NCBI GenBank assembly: GCA_964591295.1
Contig: CAZQAG010000002.1
Span: 1 to 64,000, forward strand
DNA: 64,000 nt
Source of the DNA: VAXT01 sp964591295
GTDB lineage: Bacteria > Actinomycetota > Thermoleophilia > Gaiellales > Gaiellaceae
Direction of reading: 5' to 3'
Shown here: positions 56,997-64,000 of the stretch, one piece after another
Numbering within the stretch: position 1 is the first letter of the stretch
Layout of the letters: each line of letters opens with the position of its first letter
Notes under the pieces: model-generated
The model's database searches: none
What the model was told of the DNA's origin: nothing
The model's input: only the letters and a program-made list of their open reading frames with translations
Position numbers and translations under genes: made by a program

Positions 56997-58088
56997 ATGA
57001 CTAGCGTCCGGGTAGCAGGTGTGCTCGCAAACAAGCCTGGCTACGGGGGGGAGGCGTGGGTGCGTCTCTCCTACGTGCTGGGCTTCTTGCGGCTTGGCCT
57101 GGACGCGTCCTTCGTCGAGGAGCTCGAGCGGCCGAGCGACGAGGCGGTTGCGTACTTCGCCGAGGTCGTCGAGCGCTTCGGGCTCGTTGACTCGGCTACG
57201 CTCGTCGACGCCGAGGGCGAGACGCTGTACGGCAAGCCGCTCGAGGCCGTCGACCTGCTCGTGAACATCAGCGGCAACCTCCGGTGCGAGCGGCTCTTGT
57301 CGCGCGCTCGCCGCCACGCGCACGTCGACATCGACCCCGGCTTCACGCAGATCTGGCACGAGCAGGGCCTCCTCTCACTCGACGGGTACGACGTCTACTT
57401 CACGATCGGCGAGAACATCGGCCGGCCCGGCTGTCCGATACCCACCGGAGGCATCGAGTGGCGCCACACACGGCCGCCCGTCGTGCTCGCGGACTGGCCC
57501 GTCACCGCTAACGGCGAGGCCGGACGATTCACTACAGTGGCCGCCTGGCGCGGGCCCTACGGACCCGTTGAGTACGAGGGCAGGCGGTACGGACTCAAGC
57601 TGCACGAGTTCCGCAAGTTCGTCGCGCTCCCCGAGCGCGCCCCCGGCACGTTCGAGCTGGCGCTCGACATCCACCCCGACGAGGAGCGCGACCTCGCTCT
57701 CCTCGGCGATCACGGTTGGGAGCTGGTCGATCCGCGCCGGGTGGCTGGGGATCCGCTCTCCTTCCGGAGATATGTCCAGGGGTCGGGGGCCGAGTTCTCG
57801 GTCGCGCAGGGCATCTACGTCGACACTGGGAGCGGCTGGTTCAGCGACCGCACCGTCCGCTACCTCGCCTCGGGCAAGCCCGTCCTCGTGCAGGACACCG
57901 GCTTCACGCGCACGTTGCCGGCGGGCGAGGGCCTGCTCGCCTTCAGCACGCTCGAGGAGGCAGAGGCCGGCGCGCGGCAGATCGCCGAGGAGTACGAGCG
58001 GCACAGCCGTGCAGCGCGGCGGCTCGCCGAAGAGGAGTTCGACTCGGAGCGTGTGCTCACGCGCCTTCTCGAGGATGCGCTTGCGTGA
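56997..58088 (+). CDS. GT-B-like glycosyltransferase, SGWFSDR family
   Basis: A 363-residue paralogue of 54810. Marks: YGGEAWVRLSYVLGFLRLGL, AHVDIDPGFTQIWHEQGLLS, HEFRKFVALPERAPGTFELA, TGSGWFSDRTVRYLASGKPV and YERHSRAARRLAEEEFDSER. Spacing of the motifs is as in its relatives. The 3' end overlaps the polysaccharide deacetylase by 32 nt on the other strand. The acceptor is unknown. Confidence 0.75.
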   Translation: MTSVRVAGVLANKPGYGGEAWVRLSYVLGFLRLGLDASFVEELERPSDEAVAYFAEVVERFGLVDSATLVDAEGETLYGKPLEAVDLLVNISGNLRCERLLSRARRHAHVDIDPGFTQIWHEQGLLSLDGYDVYFTIGENIGRPGCPIPTGGIEWRHTRPPVVLADWPVTANGEAGRFTTVAAWRGPYGPVEYEGRRYGLKLHEFRKFVALPERAPGTFELALDIHPDEERDLALLGDHGWELVDPRRVAGDPLSFRRYVQGSGAEFSVAQGIYVDTGSGWFSDRTVRYLASGKPVLVQDTGFTRTLPAGEGLLAFSTLEEAEAGARQIAEEYERHSRAARRLAEEEFDSERVLTRLLEDALA

Positions 58089-58770
58089 GCGCCGCGGCGA
58101 GATCCGTGTCGGCCCCGATCGCCAGCCGTGGCAGCGCGAACGGATCGTCCACCGGTTCACGGATTACGCCCCCGCCGTACAAGAAGGCTCCGCGGTACCC
58201 GGCTTGGACGAGCGCGGGGCGCACCTCATCGCCTCCCGCGTCGCCGTACGGGAACGCGAACAGATCGACAAGCGTGCCGAGCTCGCCCTCCAGCTCCGTC
58301 TTCGAGCCTGCGAGCTCGTCGTCCAGCTCCTCCCGCGAGAGCCGGGAAACACCGCGATGCGTGACCCCGTGGGACTGAACCGAGACTCCGAGCGCCTGGA
58401 GCTGTCTCAGCTCGTCCCAGCTGCAGATCGGCTCCGGGGGCTCGTGCGTGCCCTCGTCCCACTCGCTCGTGCGGCCCACGAAAGCCGTCGGGACGAAGGC
58501 GACCGCTGGAAGGCTCCGCTCGTGGAGAAGGGGTGCGGCGTGCTCGAGCAGGGAGCGATAGCCGTCGTCGAAGGTCAGGAGCGCAGCCCGTTCATGACCG
58601 TTCGGCTCGCTGAGCGTGGCCAGGGCCGTGGGAGCGTCGAGGACGCGCCAGCCGCCGTCTTCCAGGACGTCGAGGTGCGCCGCGAATGTCTTCGCCGGGA
58701 CGTGGTACCACGTCGGCCACGCGCCCGGGCTCGGCGGGCCGACCTTGTGGTAGCTCAGGATTGCGAGCAT
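58057..58770 (-). CDS. Polysaccharide deacetylase (NodB-type)
   Basis: A 237-residue protein. LTFDDGYRSLLEHAAPLLHE provides the TFDD motif, and VSVQSHGVTHRGVSRLSREE provides H-x3-H, the metal-binding set of carbohydrate esterase family 4. LFAFPYGDAGGDEVRPALVQ is motif 3. No signal peptide or anchor is present, so it may act on a cytoplasmic lipid-linked sugar. ATG 58770 is 11 bp from the divergent GT gene. Confidence 0.85.
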   Translation of the reverse strand: MLAILSYHKVGPPSPGAWPTWYHVPAKTFAAHLDVLEDGGWRVLDAPTALATLSEPNGHERAALLTFDDGYRSLLEHAAPLLHERSLPAVAFVPTAFVGRTSEWDEGTHEPPEPICSWDELRQLQALGVSVQSHGVTHRGVSRLSREELDDELAGSKTELEGELGTLVDLFAFPYGDAGGDEVRPALVQAGYRGAFLYGGGVIREPVDDPFALPRLAIGADTDLAAALTQAHPREGA

Positions 58771-58781
58771 GAGATGAGACT

Positions 58782-59936
58782 GTGGCACGTCACAAGCTGA
58801 GCATTCTGATCGCCGGAATGGTGGCTGCCGATCCCCATCAGGGCGGCGCCACGTGGGCGGTGCTCCAGTACGTGCTCGGCCTGGCCCGCCTCGGCCACGA
58901 AGTCGTTCTCGTCGATCCCGTTCCACGCGCGGCAATTCGTCCGGAGGGGGCTGCTCTCGGGGAGTCCGAGAACGCTGAATATTTCCGCCGGGTAACCGAG
59001 GACTTCGGTTTGCCCCATGCGGCGCTCTTGCTCGCGGGCACGCAGGAGACGGTCGGCCTCTCGTACGCGGAGCTCGGCAAGCGGGCGCGTGCCGCGGATC
59101 TCCTCTTGAACATCAACGGCCTGCTCACTGACGAGGAGCTCCTGGCCGAGATGTCGGTTCGCGTGTACGTTGATATCGACGCCGGCTTCAACCAGCTCTG
59201 GCACGCCACGCAGGGAATCGACCGCGGCTTCGCGGGTCACACGCACCACGTGACGATCGGGCTCGGCATCGGCGAAGCCTGGTCGCCGGTGCCGACGTGC
59301 GGGATCGAATGGGAGAAGACGGTTCAGCCCGTCGTCCTCTCGGAGTGGCCGATCGCCGACGGCATCCGCTACGACGCGCTGACGACGGTCGGCAACTGGC
59401 GAGGGTACGGATCGTTCGAGCACGACGGCGTCTTCTACGGCCAGAAGGCCCACTCGCTACGCGAGCTAATCGAGCTGCCGACTCGCACGGACGAGCAGTT
59501 CGTTCTCGCGCTCGCCATCCATCCCGACGAGAAGAAGGATCTCGACGCGCTCGCCCGCTACGGCTGGGGCCTCGTCGATCCGGCGACGGTCGCCTCGACC
59601 CCGGCTGCCTACCGGGATTTCGTCCAGGGCTCGAAGGCCGAGTTCGGGCTAGTCAAGCAGGGCTGCGTCGCCGCTCCCTGCGGGTGGTTCAGCGATCGCA
59701 GCGCCTGCTATCTCGCGTCGGGCCGTCCTGTGATCGCGCAGGAGACGGGGTTCAGCCGGTTCCTCCCGACCGGTGAGGGTCTCTTCGCGTTCTCGACCGA
59801 GGACGAGGCGCTCACGGCGATCGACGAGCTTCGAAGCGACTACGAGCGCCACGCGGCAGCGGCCCGCGCGATCGCCGAGGAGCACCTCGACTCCGATCGA
59901 GTGCTGACGAAGCTGCTGGAAGGTGTCGGCACATGA
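58782..59936 (+). CDS. GT-B-like glycosyltransferase, SGWFSDR family
   Basis: A 384-residue paralogue. Marks: GGATWAVLQYVLGLARLGHE, RVYVDIDAGFNQLWHATQGI, HSLRELIELPTRTDEQFVLA, APCGWFSDRSACYLASGRPV and YERHAAAARAIAEEHLDSDR. Cys replaces the first Ser of SGWFSDR. GTG 58782 is divergent from the deacetylase with 11 bp between the start codons. Its stop overlaps the next gene as ATGA. Confidence 0.75.
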   Translation: MARHKLSILIAGMVAADPHQGGATWAVLQYVLGLARLGHEVVLVDPVPRAAIRPEGAALGESENAEYFRRVTEDFGLPHAALLLAGTQETVGLSYAELGKRARAADLLLNINGLLTDEELLAEMSVRVYVDIDAGFNQLWHATQGIDRGFAGHTHHVTIGLGIGEAWSPVPTCGIEWEKTVQPVVLSEWPIADGIRYDALTTVGNWRGYGSFEHDGVFYGQKAHSLRELIELPTRTDEQFVLALAIHPDEKKDLDALARYGWGLVDPATVASTPAAYRDFVQGSKAEFGLVKQGCVAAPCGWFSDRSACYLASGRPVIAQETGFSRFLPTGEGLFAFSTEDEALTAIDELRSDYERHAAAARAIAEEHLDSDRVLTKLLEGVGT

Positions 59937-60376
59937 GGCCGAGGTCGGCTGCGATCTGGACGTCCTCGGCGGCGTTCGGCTTCAGCCTCTTCCAGCTTTT
60001 CCACCGGTCCATCGGCCAGGACGAGATCTCCCGCGCGGCCGCGCCTCCGGTCGTGGTCATCGGCCTCGTCTATGTGTGGTGGGTGTACTGCTTGCAGGAG
60101 GCGAGTCGCGGCGAGGCATCGCCGCTGTCGGCGCTGCTCGTGCTCGCCGCCGGCTGGTCGTTGGCCGGGAACGGTGTCGGAGCTCTTGCCGCCTGCCTCC
60201 CGGAGTGCGACCGGGCTGAGCTGTTCATTGGGGTGGGGAACTCGGTTCTCGGTGCGGCCGCGGTGGGAGCGAACGGGTGGGCGATTCGTCGCGAGCCGTC
60301 CCCGGTGAGGCCCCGCGCGGGGCTGATCTCCGCCGTGCTCGTCGCCGCTGCGCTCACGGCCAAGGCGGGGACCTAA
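59933..60376 (+). CDS. Small membrane protein
   Basis: A 147-residue protein with four hydrophobic helices (AAPPVVVIGLVYVWWVYCLQ, SALLVLAAGWSLAGNGVGAL, FIGVGNSVLGAAAVGANGWA, AGLISAVLVAAALTAKAG). No domain is recognised. It overlaps the GT upstream by 4 nt and the kinase-like gene downstream by one base, so it is part of the same transcript. It could help handle a lipid-linked substrate. Confidence 0.65.
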   Translation: MRPRSAAIWTSSAAFGFSLFQLFHRSIGQDEISRAAAPPVVVIGLVYVWWVYCLQEASRGEASPLSALLVLAAGWSLAGNGVGALAACLPECDRAELFIGVGNSVLGAAAVGANGWAIRREPSPVRPRAGLISAVLVAAALTAKAGT

Positions 60377-61221
60377 TGCCTCTCCGCGAGACGCTCGAGC
60401 AGGTCCTAGGCTCCCCAGTCGTGCGCCTCGAGAGGCGCCCTTACGCGTACGAGACGAGTCATCCCCTCGAGGAGCTCGACGTCGAGCTCGAGGACGGCCG
60501 AGCCCTGCGCCTGCTCCGCAAAGACCTCGGGTCGTCCCCGGCCAAGAGACCGTCCTTCCTCCACGACCCGGCTCGCGAGATCGAGACCTACAGGCGAGTG
60601 CTCGCGCCCGTCGGGCTTGGCACGGCCACGTTCTACGGGGACGCGGACGAGCAGCTCTACATCGAGAAGGTCGACGCGAAGGAGCTCTGGCAGTTCGGCG
60701 AGCTCGAAGTGTGGCAACGGGTCGCGCGCTGGCTGGCGGGGGCGCACGCCGGACTCGCTGACCAGGTTGACCAGCCGCAGCTCCTCCGGTACGACGGCGA
60801 CTTCTACCGGCTCTGGCTCAGCCGCGCGCAAGCGATCACCGGCGAACTCGGGTCCGTCGCGCGGATCTACGACGACGTCGTCGAGCGCCTGCTTGCCCTT
60901 CCGCAGGGCCTCATCCACGGAGACTTCTACCCCTCGAACGTCCTCGTCGCGGACGCTCGGATCTGTCCCGTCGACTGGGAGCTGGCGGCTGACGGACCGC
61001 TGCTGCTCGACGTTGCGGCTCTCGCAACGGGCTGGCCCCAGGAAGAGCGGGAGGCGATCGTCGCCGCGTACGGCGACGTCTCGAGCGAGGCGCTCGACTG
61101 CTGTCGCCTGCACCTCGCCGTCCGCTGGCTCGGCTGGTCGGACGACTGGACGCCGCCCGCCGAGCATGCGAAAGACTGGCGGCGCGAGGCGCTCGAGTTG
61201 GCCGAGCGGCTCGACGTCTGA
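60376..61221 (+). CDS. Aminoglycoside phosphotransferase-family kinase
   Basis: A 281-residue kinase-like protein. The catalytic loop is QGLIHGDFYPSNVLVADARI (H-G-D-x4-N) and the Asp of CPVDWELAADGPLLLDVAAL binds metal. The N-terminal lobe has RALRLLRKDLGS with the ATP Lys. In glycan clusters, such proteins phosphorylate sugars. Antibiotic resistance is not implied. ATG 60376 overlaps the upstream stop (TAATG). Confidence 0.82.
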   Translation: MPLRETLEQVLGSPVVRLERRPYAYETSHPLEELDVELEDGRALRLLRKDLGSSPAKRPSFLHDPAREIETYRRVLAPVGLGTATFYGDADEQLYIEKVDAKELWQFGELEVWQRVARWLAGAHAGLADQVDQPQLLRYDGDFYRLWLSRAQAITGELGSVARIYDDVVERLLALPQGLIHGDFYPSNVLVADARICPVDWELAADGPLLLDVAALATGWPQEEREAIVAAYGDVSSEALDCCRLHLAVRWLGWSDDWTPPAEHAKDWRREALELAERLDV

Positions 61222-61233
61222 GAGAAATACCGC

Positions 61234-61866
61234 ATGGACCGACGCGAGGAGATCAGGCAGGCGCAAGCCGAGACCTTCGAGGATCGCTGGCGCGCCGGTG
61301 ACCCCTGGGACCTGGAGACCTCCGTGCTCGACCAACAGAGCTATGCGCGCCAGCTCGAGCTGATCGGCGACCGCCGCTACGGCCGCGTGCTGGAGATCGG
61401 ATGCGCCGCGGGCGCGTTCACCCGCCGGCTCGCCCCGCTCGCAGATCGCATTCTGGCCGTGGACGTCGCTCCTTCTGCGATCGAGCGGGCGCGGGGAAAC
61501 GTGCCGGCGAAGGTCGAGTTCCGCGTCGGCGACATCATGGAGCTCGACCCGATTCGCGAAGGCCCGTGGGACCTCGTCGTCATGAGCGAGACGATCTACT
61601 ACGTCGGCTGGCTCTACACGTTCTTTCAGCTCGGCTGGCTCGCGGAGCAGCTTTTCGAGTCGACCAGACCAGGCGGGCGCTTCCTCATGGCCAACACGTA
61701 CGGGGACGCCTCGCACTCGCTGATGCAGCCCTGGCTCATCGACACCTATCGCGACCTCTTCACGAACGTCGGCTACGCACTCGAGGCGCAGGACAACCTC
61801 CACGCGGACAAGGGTGGAGTTCCGTGGGAGACGGCGATCACGCTGTTCGAGAAACCCTCCCCGTGA
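61234..61866 (+). CDS. SAM-dependent methyltransferase (NodS-like)
   Basis: A 210-residue protein: GRVLEIGCAAGAFTRRLAPL (motif I), ILAVDVAPSAIERARGNVPA (motif II), and WDLVVMSETIYYVGWLYTFF (motif IV). Total length and motif spacing resemble NodS N-methyltransferase of nodulation-factor synthesis. Near two deacetylases, an N-methyl transferase on a freed amine is an attractive guess. ATG 61234. The stop overlaps the next gene by 4 nt. Confidence 0.82.
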   Translation: MDRREEIRQAQAETFEDRWRAGDPWDLETSVLDQQSYARQLELIGDRRYGRVLEIGCAAGAFTRRLAPLADRILAVDVAPSAIERARGNVPAKVEFRVGDIMELDPIREGPWDLVVMSETIYYVGWLYTFFQLGWLAEQLFESTRPGGRFLMANTYGDASHSLMQPWLIDTYRDLFTNVGYALEAQDNLHADKGGVPWETAITLFEKPSP

Positions 61867-62561
61867 ACCGGTACCTGATCGTGAACGCCGACGACTTCGG
61901 GCGGAGTCGGGGCGTCAACGACGGGGTGATCGCGTGCCACGAGGACGGCATTCTCACGAGCGCGAGCCTGATGGTGCGCTGGCCGGCAGCGGGCGAAGCT
62001 GCCGTCTACGCGCGCCGTAAGTCGCGCTTCAGCGTCGGGCTCCACGTCGACCTATCGGAGTGGACCGTCGACAAGGGCGAGTGGCGGCCTCTGTATGAAC
62101 GCGTCGCCGAGGACGACGAGGCTGCCGTGGAGGCTGAGATCGGGGCTCAGCTGGCCCTGTTCCGCGAGCTCGTCGGGGGCGACCCGACCCACATCGACGG
62201 GCATCAGCACGTCCAGCGGGAGGAGCCGGCCAAATCGATGCTCATCGGTCTCGCCGAGGAGCTCGGAGTGCCACTGCGCGAGCTCAACGACGAGGTGCGG
62301 TATATCGGAAGCTTCTACGGCCAGGGCCCGGACGGGACGCCGCTGCCGGAGGCGATCACCGTCGACGCGCTGCTCGCGTTGCTCGCCCAGCTGCCCTCCG
62401 GCGTGACGGAGCTCGGCTGCCATCCGGCCCTCGACGAGGATCTCGAGTCCATGTACCTGGGCGAGCGGATCGAGGAAGTGAGCACGCTCTGCGACCCTCG
62501 AGTCAGGGACGCGCTGCGCGAAGCCGAGATCCGCCTTTTGTCCTTTGCCGAAATTGCGTAA
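61863..62561 (+). CDS. ChbG/YdjC-type carbohydrate deacetylase
   Basis: A 232-residue protein: YLIVNADDFGRSRGVNDGVI (NADDFG, the family hallmark), FSVGLHVDLSEWTV (His), PTHIDGHQHVQREEPAKSML (H-x-D-x-H), and GVTELGCHPALDEDLESMYL. It removes N-acetyl groups from oligosaccharides in a metal-dependent way. It is the second deacetylase of the island and belongs to a different fold group from the NodB-type enzyme. GTG 61863 overlaps the methyltransferase stop. Confidence 0.87.
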   Translation: MNRYLIVNADDFGRSRGVNDGVIACHEDGILTSASLMVRWPAAGEAAVYARRKSRFSVGLHVDLSEWTVDKGEWRPLYERVAEDDEAAVEAEIGAQLALFRELVGGDPTHIDGHQHVQREEPAKSMLIGLAEELGVPLRELNDEVRYIGSFYGQGPDGTPLPEAITVDALLALLAQLPSGVTELGCHPALDEDLESMYLGERIEEVSTLCDPRVRDALREAEIRLLSFAEIA

Positions 62562-62574
62562 AGATGGGGCAGCG

Positions 62575-63087
62575 ATGTTCATTGCACCTACCGAAGTCCA
62601 GAGCAAAAAGCTGAAGCGCCGCCTGCGCGGCTACAGCCGCGACGACGTCGAGCAGCTGCTTCGAGAGGTCGTGGCGAGCTACCAGCAGGTGTGGCGCGAG
62701 CGTGATCAGCTGCTCGCGCGGCTAGAGGTGGCCGAGAAGGAGCTGGCGCCGCTGCGAGAAGCCGAGCGCCACCTCACCGACAGCCTCGTCACCGCCGAGC
62801 GCGCCGCTGCCGAGATTCGTGCCCAGGCCGCGCTCGATGCCGAGGCGCTTCTGGAGCAGGCGCGGGCCAAGAGCGAAGCTCAGCACTCGGGCGAAAAGGA
62901 CCAAAGCACCCGGCTCAAGAACGAGATCGAGCGGCTCGAGATGGTGAAACGAGAGCTGAGCGCGAGCCTCCGCGCCGTCCTGCTTGCGGGTCTCGAGCTG
63001 GTAGACGACCGTGAGCCGACCAAGCCGACCCCCGTCGTCGAGCTGCCGCCTTCAGCGCAGAAGACGCCCGACCACGCGACCGCGTAG
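62575..63087 (+). CDS. DivIVA-like coiled-coil protein, right bracket of the glycan island
   Basis: A 170-residue paralogue of the protein at 30,411. It starts MFIAPTEVQSKKLKRRLRGY, then SRDDVEQLLREVVASYQQVW and RERDQLLARLEVAEKELAPL, and ends QKTPDHATA. The coiled coil is one arm shorter than in the other copy. Both carry the DivIVA N-terminal motif. ATG 62575 lies 13 bp after the YdjC stop, so it may be cotranscribed with the glycan genes. Confidence 0.78.
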   Translation: MFIAPTEVQSKKLKRRLRGYSRDDVEQLLREVVASYQQVWRERDQLLARLEVAEKELAPLREAERHLTDSLVTAERAAAEIRAQAALDAEALLEQARAKSEAQHSGEKDQSTRLKNEIERLEMVKRELSASLRAVLLAGLELVDDREPTKPTPVVELPPSAQKTPDHATA

Positions 63088-63108
63088 GAAGGCGCCCGGC
63101 GGTTACTG

Positions 63109-63717
63109 ATGGTCAAGCCAGGGAGATCGCGGAATTACTTCGGCGCAGCCCACGTGCTGGTGCTGCTCGGGGTCGCCGCCCTCATTGCTTCGCCTGCCTC
63201 CGCGGCGCCCGAGCCTGATCCGAAGCCGGTTCCCAGACCCCAGCCCGCTCCGCCTCCTCCGGTCTTCCAACCCGTTGCGCCCGCACCGGTCGTCGTCTCT
63301 CCGACGGCCGCGGAGCGTGCCGCTGCGACCCGCCGTGCCGCCAGGGCCCGAGCTGCGCGCCTTGCTCGGCAGCAGGCCGCCGCGCGTGCGAAGGCGGCTC
63401 GTGCGAAGGCGGCTCGAGCGGAGGCGGCCCGTGCGAAGGCCGCTCGAGACGCGGCGCGGAAGAAGAGAGTTGCGGTCAGTGGCCGATCGCGTCAGCGGGA
63501 GGCGATCGTTTCTCCACCGAAGGCGACGGTCGCGGTGGCCGACCCGCTCCTGGCCGTCCTCTTCGGGCTCACGACTGCCTTCCTGATTCTCGCGGCCTCG
63601 CCAGTCTCGGCGATCCCCTGGAACGGCGCCGCGCGCGTGCTCGTCGCCCGGCGCCGGGCCTTCACGCTCTGTGGGGCCGCCGGGCTCGTTGCCGTCTTCG
63701 TCCACATGGTCTTCTAG
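63109..63717 (+). CDS. Ala-rich membrane-anchored protein
   Basis: A 202-residue protein. A signal helix (AAHVLVLLGVAALIASPASA) is followed by a Pro-rich stretch and then by an Ala/Arg/Lys-rich repeat region (AARAKAARAKAARAEAARAK). Two C-terminal hydrophobic stretches follow (LLAVLFGLTTAFLILAASPV, RAFTLCGAAGLVAVFVHMVF). It may span the wall, with the Pro/Ala part as a stalk. There is no catalytic motif. It begins 22 bp after the DivIVA-like stop. Confidence 0.6.
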   Translation: MVKPGRSRNYFGAAHVLVLLGVAALIASPASAAPEPDPKPVPRPQPAPPPPVFQPVAPAPVVVSPTAAERAAATRRAARARAARLARQQAAARAKAARAKAARAEAARAKAARDAARKKRVAVSGRSRQREAIVSPPKATVAVADPLLAVLFGLTTAFLILAASPVSAIPWNGAARVLVARRRAFTLCGAAGLVAVFVHMVF

Positions 63718-63725
63718 GAGCTCCG

Positions 63726-64000
63726 GTGCGCACGATTCTCCGCCCCTTTCTCGTCCTCGTCGTCGTAGTGCTGCTGACGCCCTTGGCGGCGGTGGCTACG
63801 GATGCGATTGTCCTCGAGGTTCCGCAAGACCTGACGGTGGAGGCCACGGGCCCAACGGGCGCGAAGGTCACGTACTCGGTTGCCGCGCGCGCCGGAGACG
63901 GCCGCGTGCTGCCCGTCACCTGCGACCGTGCCTCCGGCAGCATCTTCCCGCTCGGCGAGACGACGGTGCAGTGCTCGGCCACCGATTCCCTTCAGAACGA
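63726..64000 (+). CDS. Secreted HYR-domain protein, 3' end outside the window
   Basis: The reading frame from GTG 63726 runs off the right edge. MRTILRPFLVLVVVVLLTPL is a signal peptide. Then EVPQDLTVEATGPTGAKVTY and the later PLGETTVQCSATD match a HYR (hyalin repeat) immunoglobulin-like domain, common in actinobacterial surface proteins. At least 91 residues are present. Confidence 0.75.
   Translation, partial: MRTILRPFLVLVVVVLLTPLAAVATDAIVLEVPQDLTVEATGPTGAKVTYSVAARAGDGRVLPVTCDRASGSIFPLGETTVQCSATDSLQN

Noticed and set aside
60406..61803. A 465-codon minus-strand frame
   Set aside because: It opposes the kinase-like and methyltransferase genes, which have exact catalytic motifs.
63340..63470. 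Possible CRISPR or DNA repeat from the repeated GCGAAGGCGGCTCG units
   Set aside because: The units are short, directly adjacent and in frame as an Ala/Lys/Arg protein repeat; there are no spacers.
1..64000. tRNA, rRNA, transposase and integrase genes
   Set aside because: No cloverleaf, rRNA block or DDE/tyrosine-recombinase motif was seen on either strand; absence cannot be proven by eye.

Overview
The window is high-GC DNA (mostly G+C-rich codons, many GTG starts, dense GTGA/ATGA stop-start overlaps, many leaderless-looking promoters). Gene style and family content fit a deep-branching actinobacterium such as Thermoleophilia (Gaiellales or Solirubrobacterales); this placement is inferred from gene content, not from a marker gene. 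No tRNA, rRNA, CRISPR array or transposase was seen.

Region 1 (1-7.98 kb): an MFS transporter, a VUT-type queuosine-precursor transporter and QueF form a leftward operon. Then come a HigBA module, an aminotransferase, a two-gene unit pairing a ScoMcrA-N/DUF5678-like protein with a retropepsin-like aspartic protease, a coiled-coil protein, an HNH nuclease, an RHH/PIN module and an ARPP-1 (DUF6569) protein.

Region 2 (8.0-23.1 kb, with outliers from 1.85 kb): a dense archipelago of toxin-antitoxin (TA) loci: HigBA, several RHH/PIN pairs, two HicAB, MazF-type, DUF2283/BECR, Xre/RES, DUF433/DUF5615, a Phd-like/HicA-like pair with a decayed second copy, and an HTH/nucleotidyltransferase pair. Several are damaged: the RES toxin is frameshifted while its antitoxin is intact. 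A sigma factor, an HTH-like protein, an ImmA/IrrE metallopeptidase and a truncated phosphoesterase/helicase junction sit in the middle. Promoters here typically place the -10 box 6-8 nt before the start codon, with a palindrome in the spacer or over the -10.

Region 3 (23.1-30.3 kb): ordinary metabolic and envelope genes: TrpB2-like synthase, a formyltransferase, a hemolysin III membrane protein, a 37-residue Lys-rich protein, a damaged secreted protein, a membrane-anchored HExxH protein, a SnoaL-like protein and an ABC-2 exporter pair.

Region 4 (30.4-63.1 kb): a surface-glycan island bracketed by two paralogous DivIVA-like coiled-coil genes. It encodes a GH-GT2 fusion, an unusual ABC exporter, a GT-B/GT2 fusion, a 1897-residue enzyme (sulfotransferase, coiled coil, WbsX-type domain, GT4, GT2), a methyltransferase/P-loop fusion, four members of one GT-B-like family (one as a fused domain), four sulfotransferase domains, a Cys-type sulfatase facing one of them, two carbohydrate deacetylases (NodB and YdjC types), further methyltransferases, an APH-type kinase, an SLH surface protein, a secreted serine protease and a free-standing protein carrying that protease's pro-region motif. 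Together these suggest synthesis, export, sulfation, methylation and remodelling of a cell-surface polymer. A duplicated ~215-bp block at 46.45 and 49.2 kb and a GC dip around 44.6-45.6 kb show recombination and probable transfer.

Region 5 (63.1-64 kb): an Ala-rich membrane protein and the start of a HYR-domain secreted protein that runs off the window.
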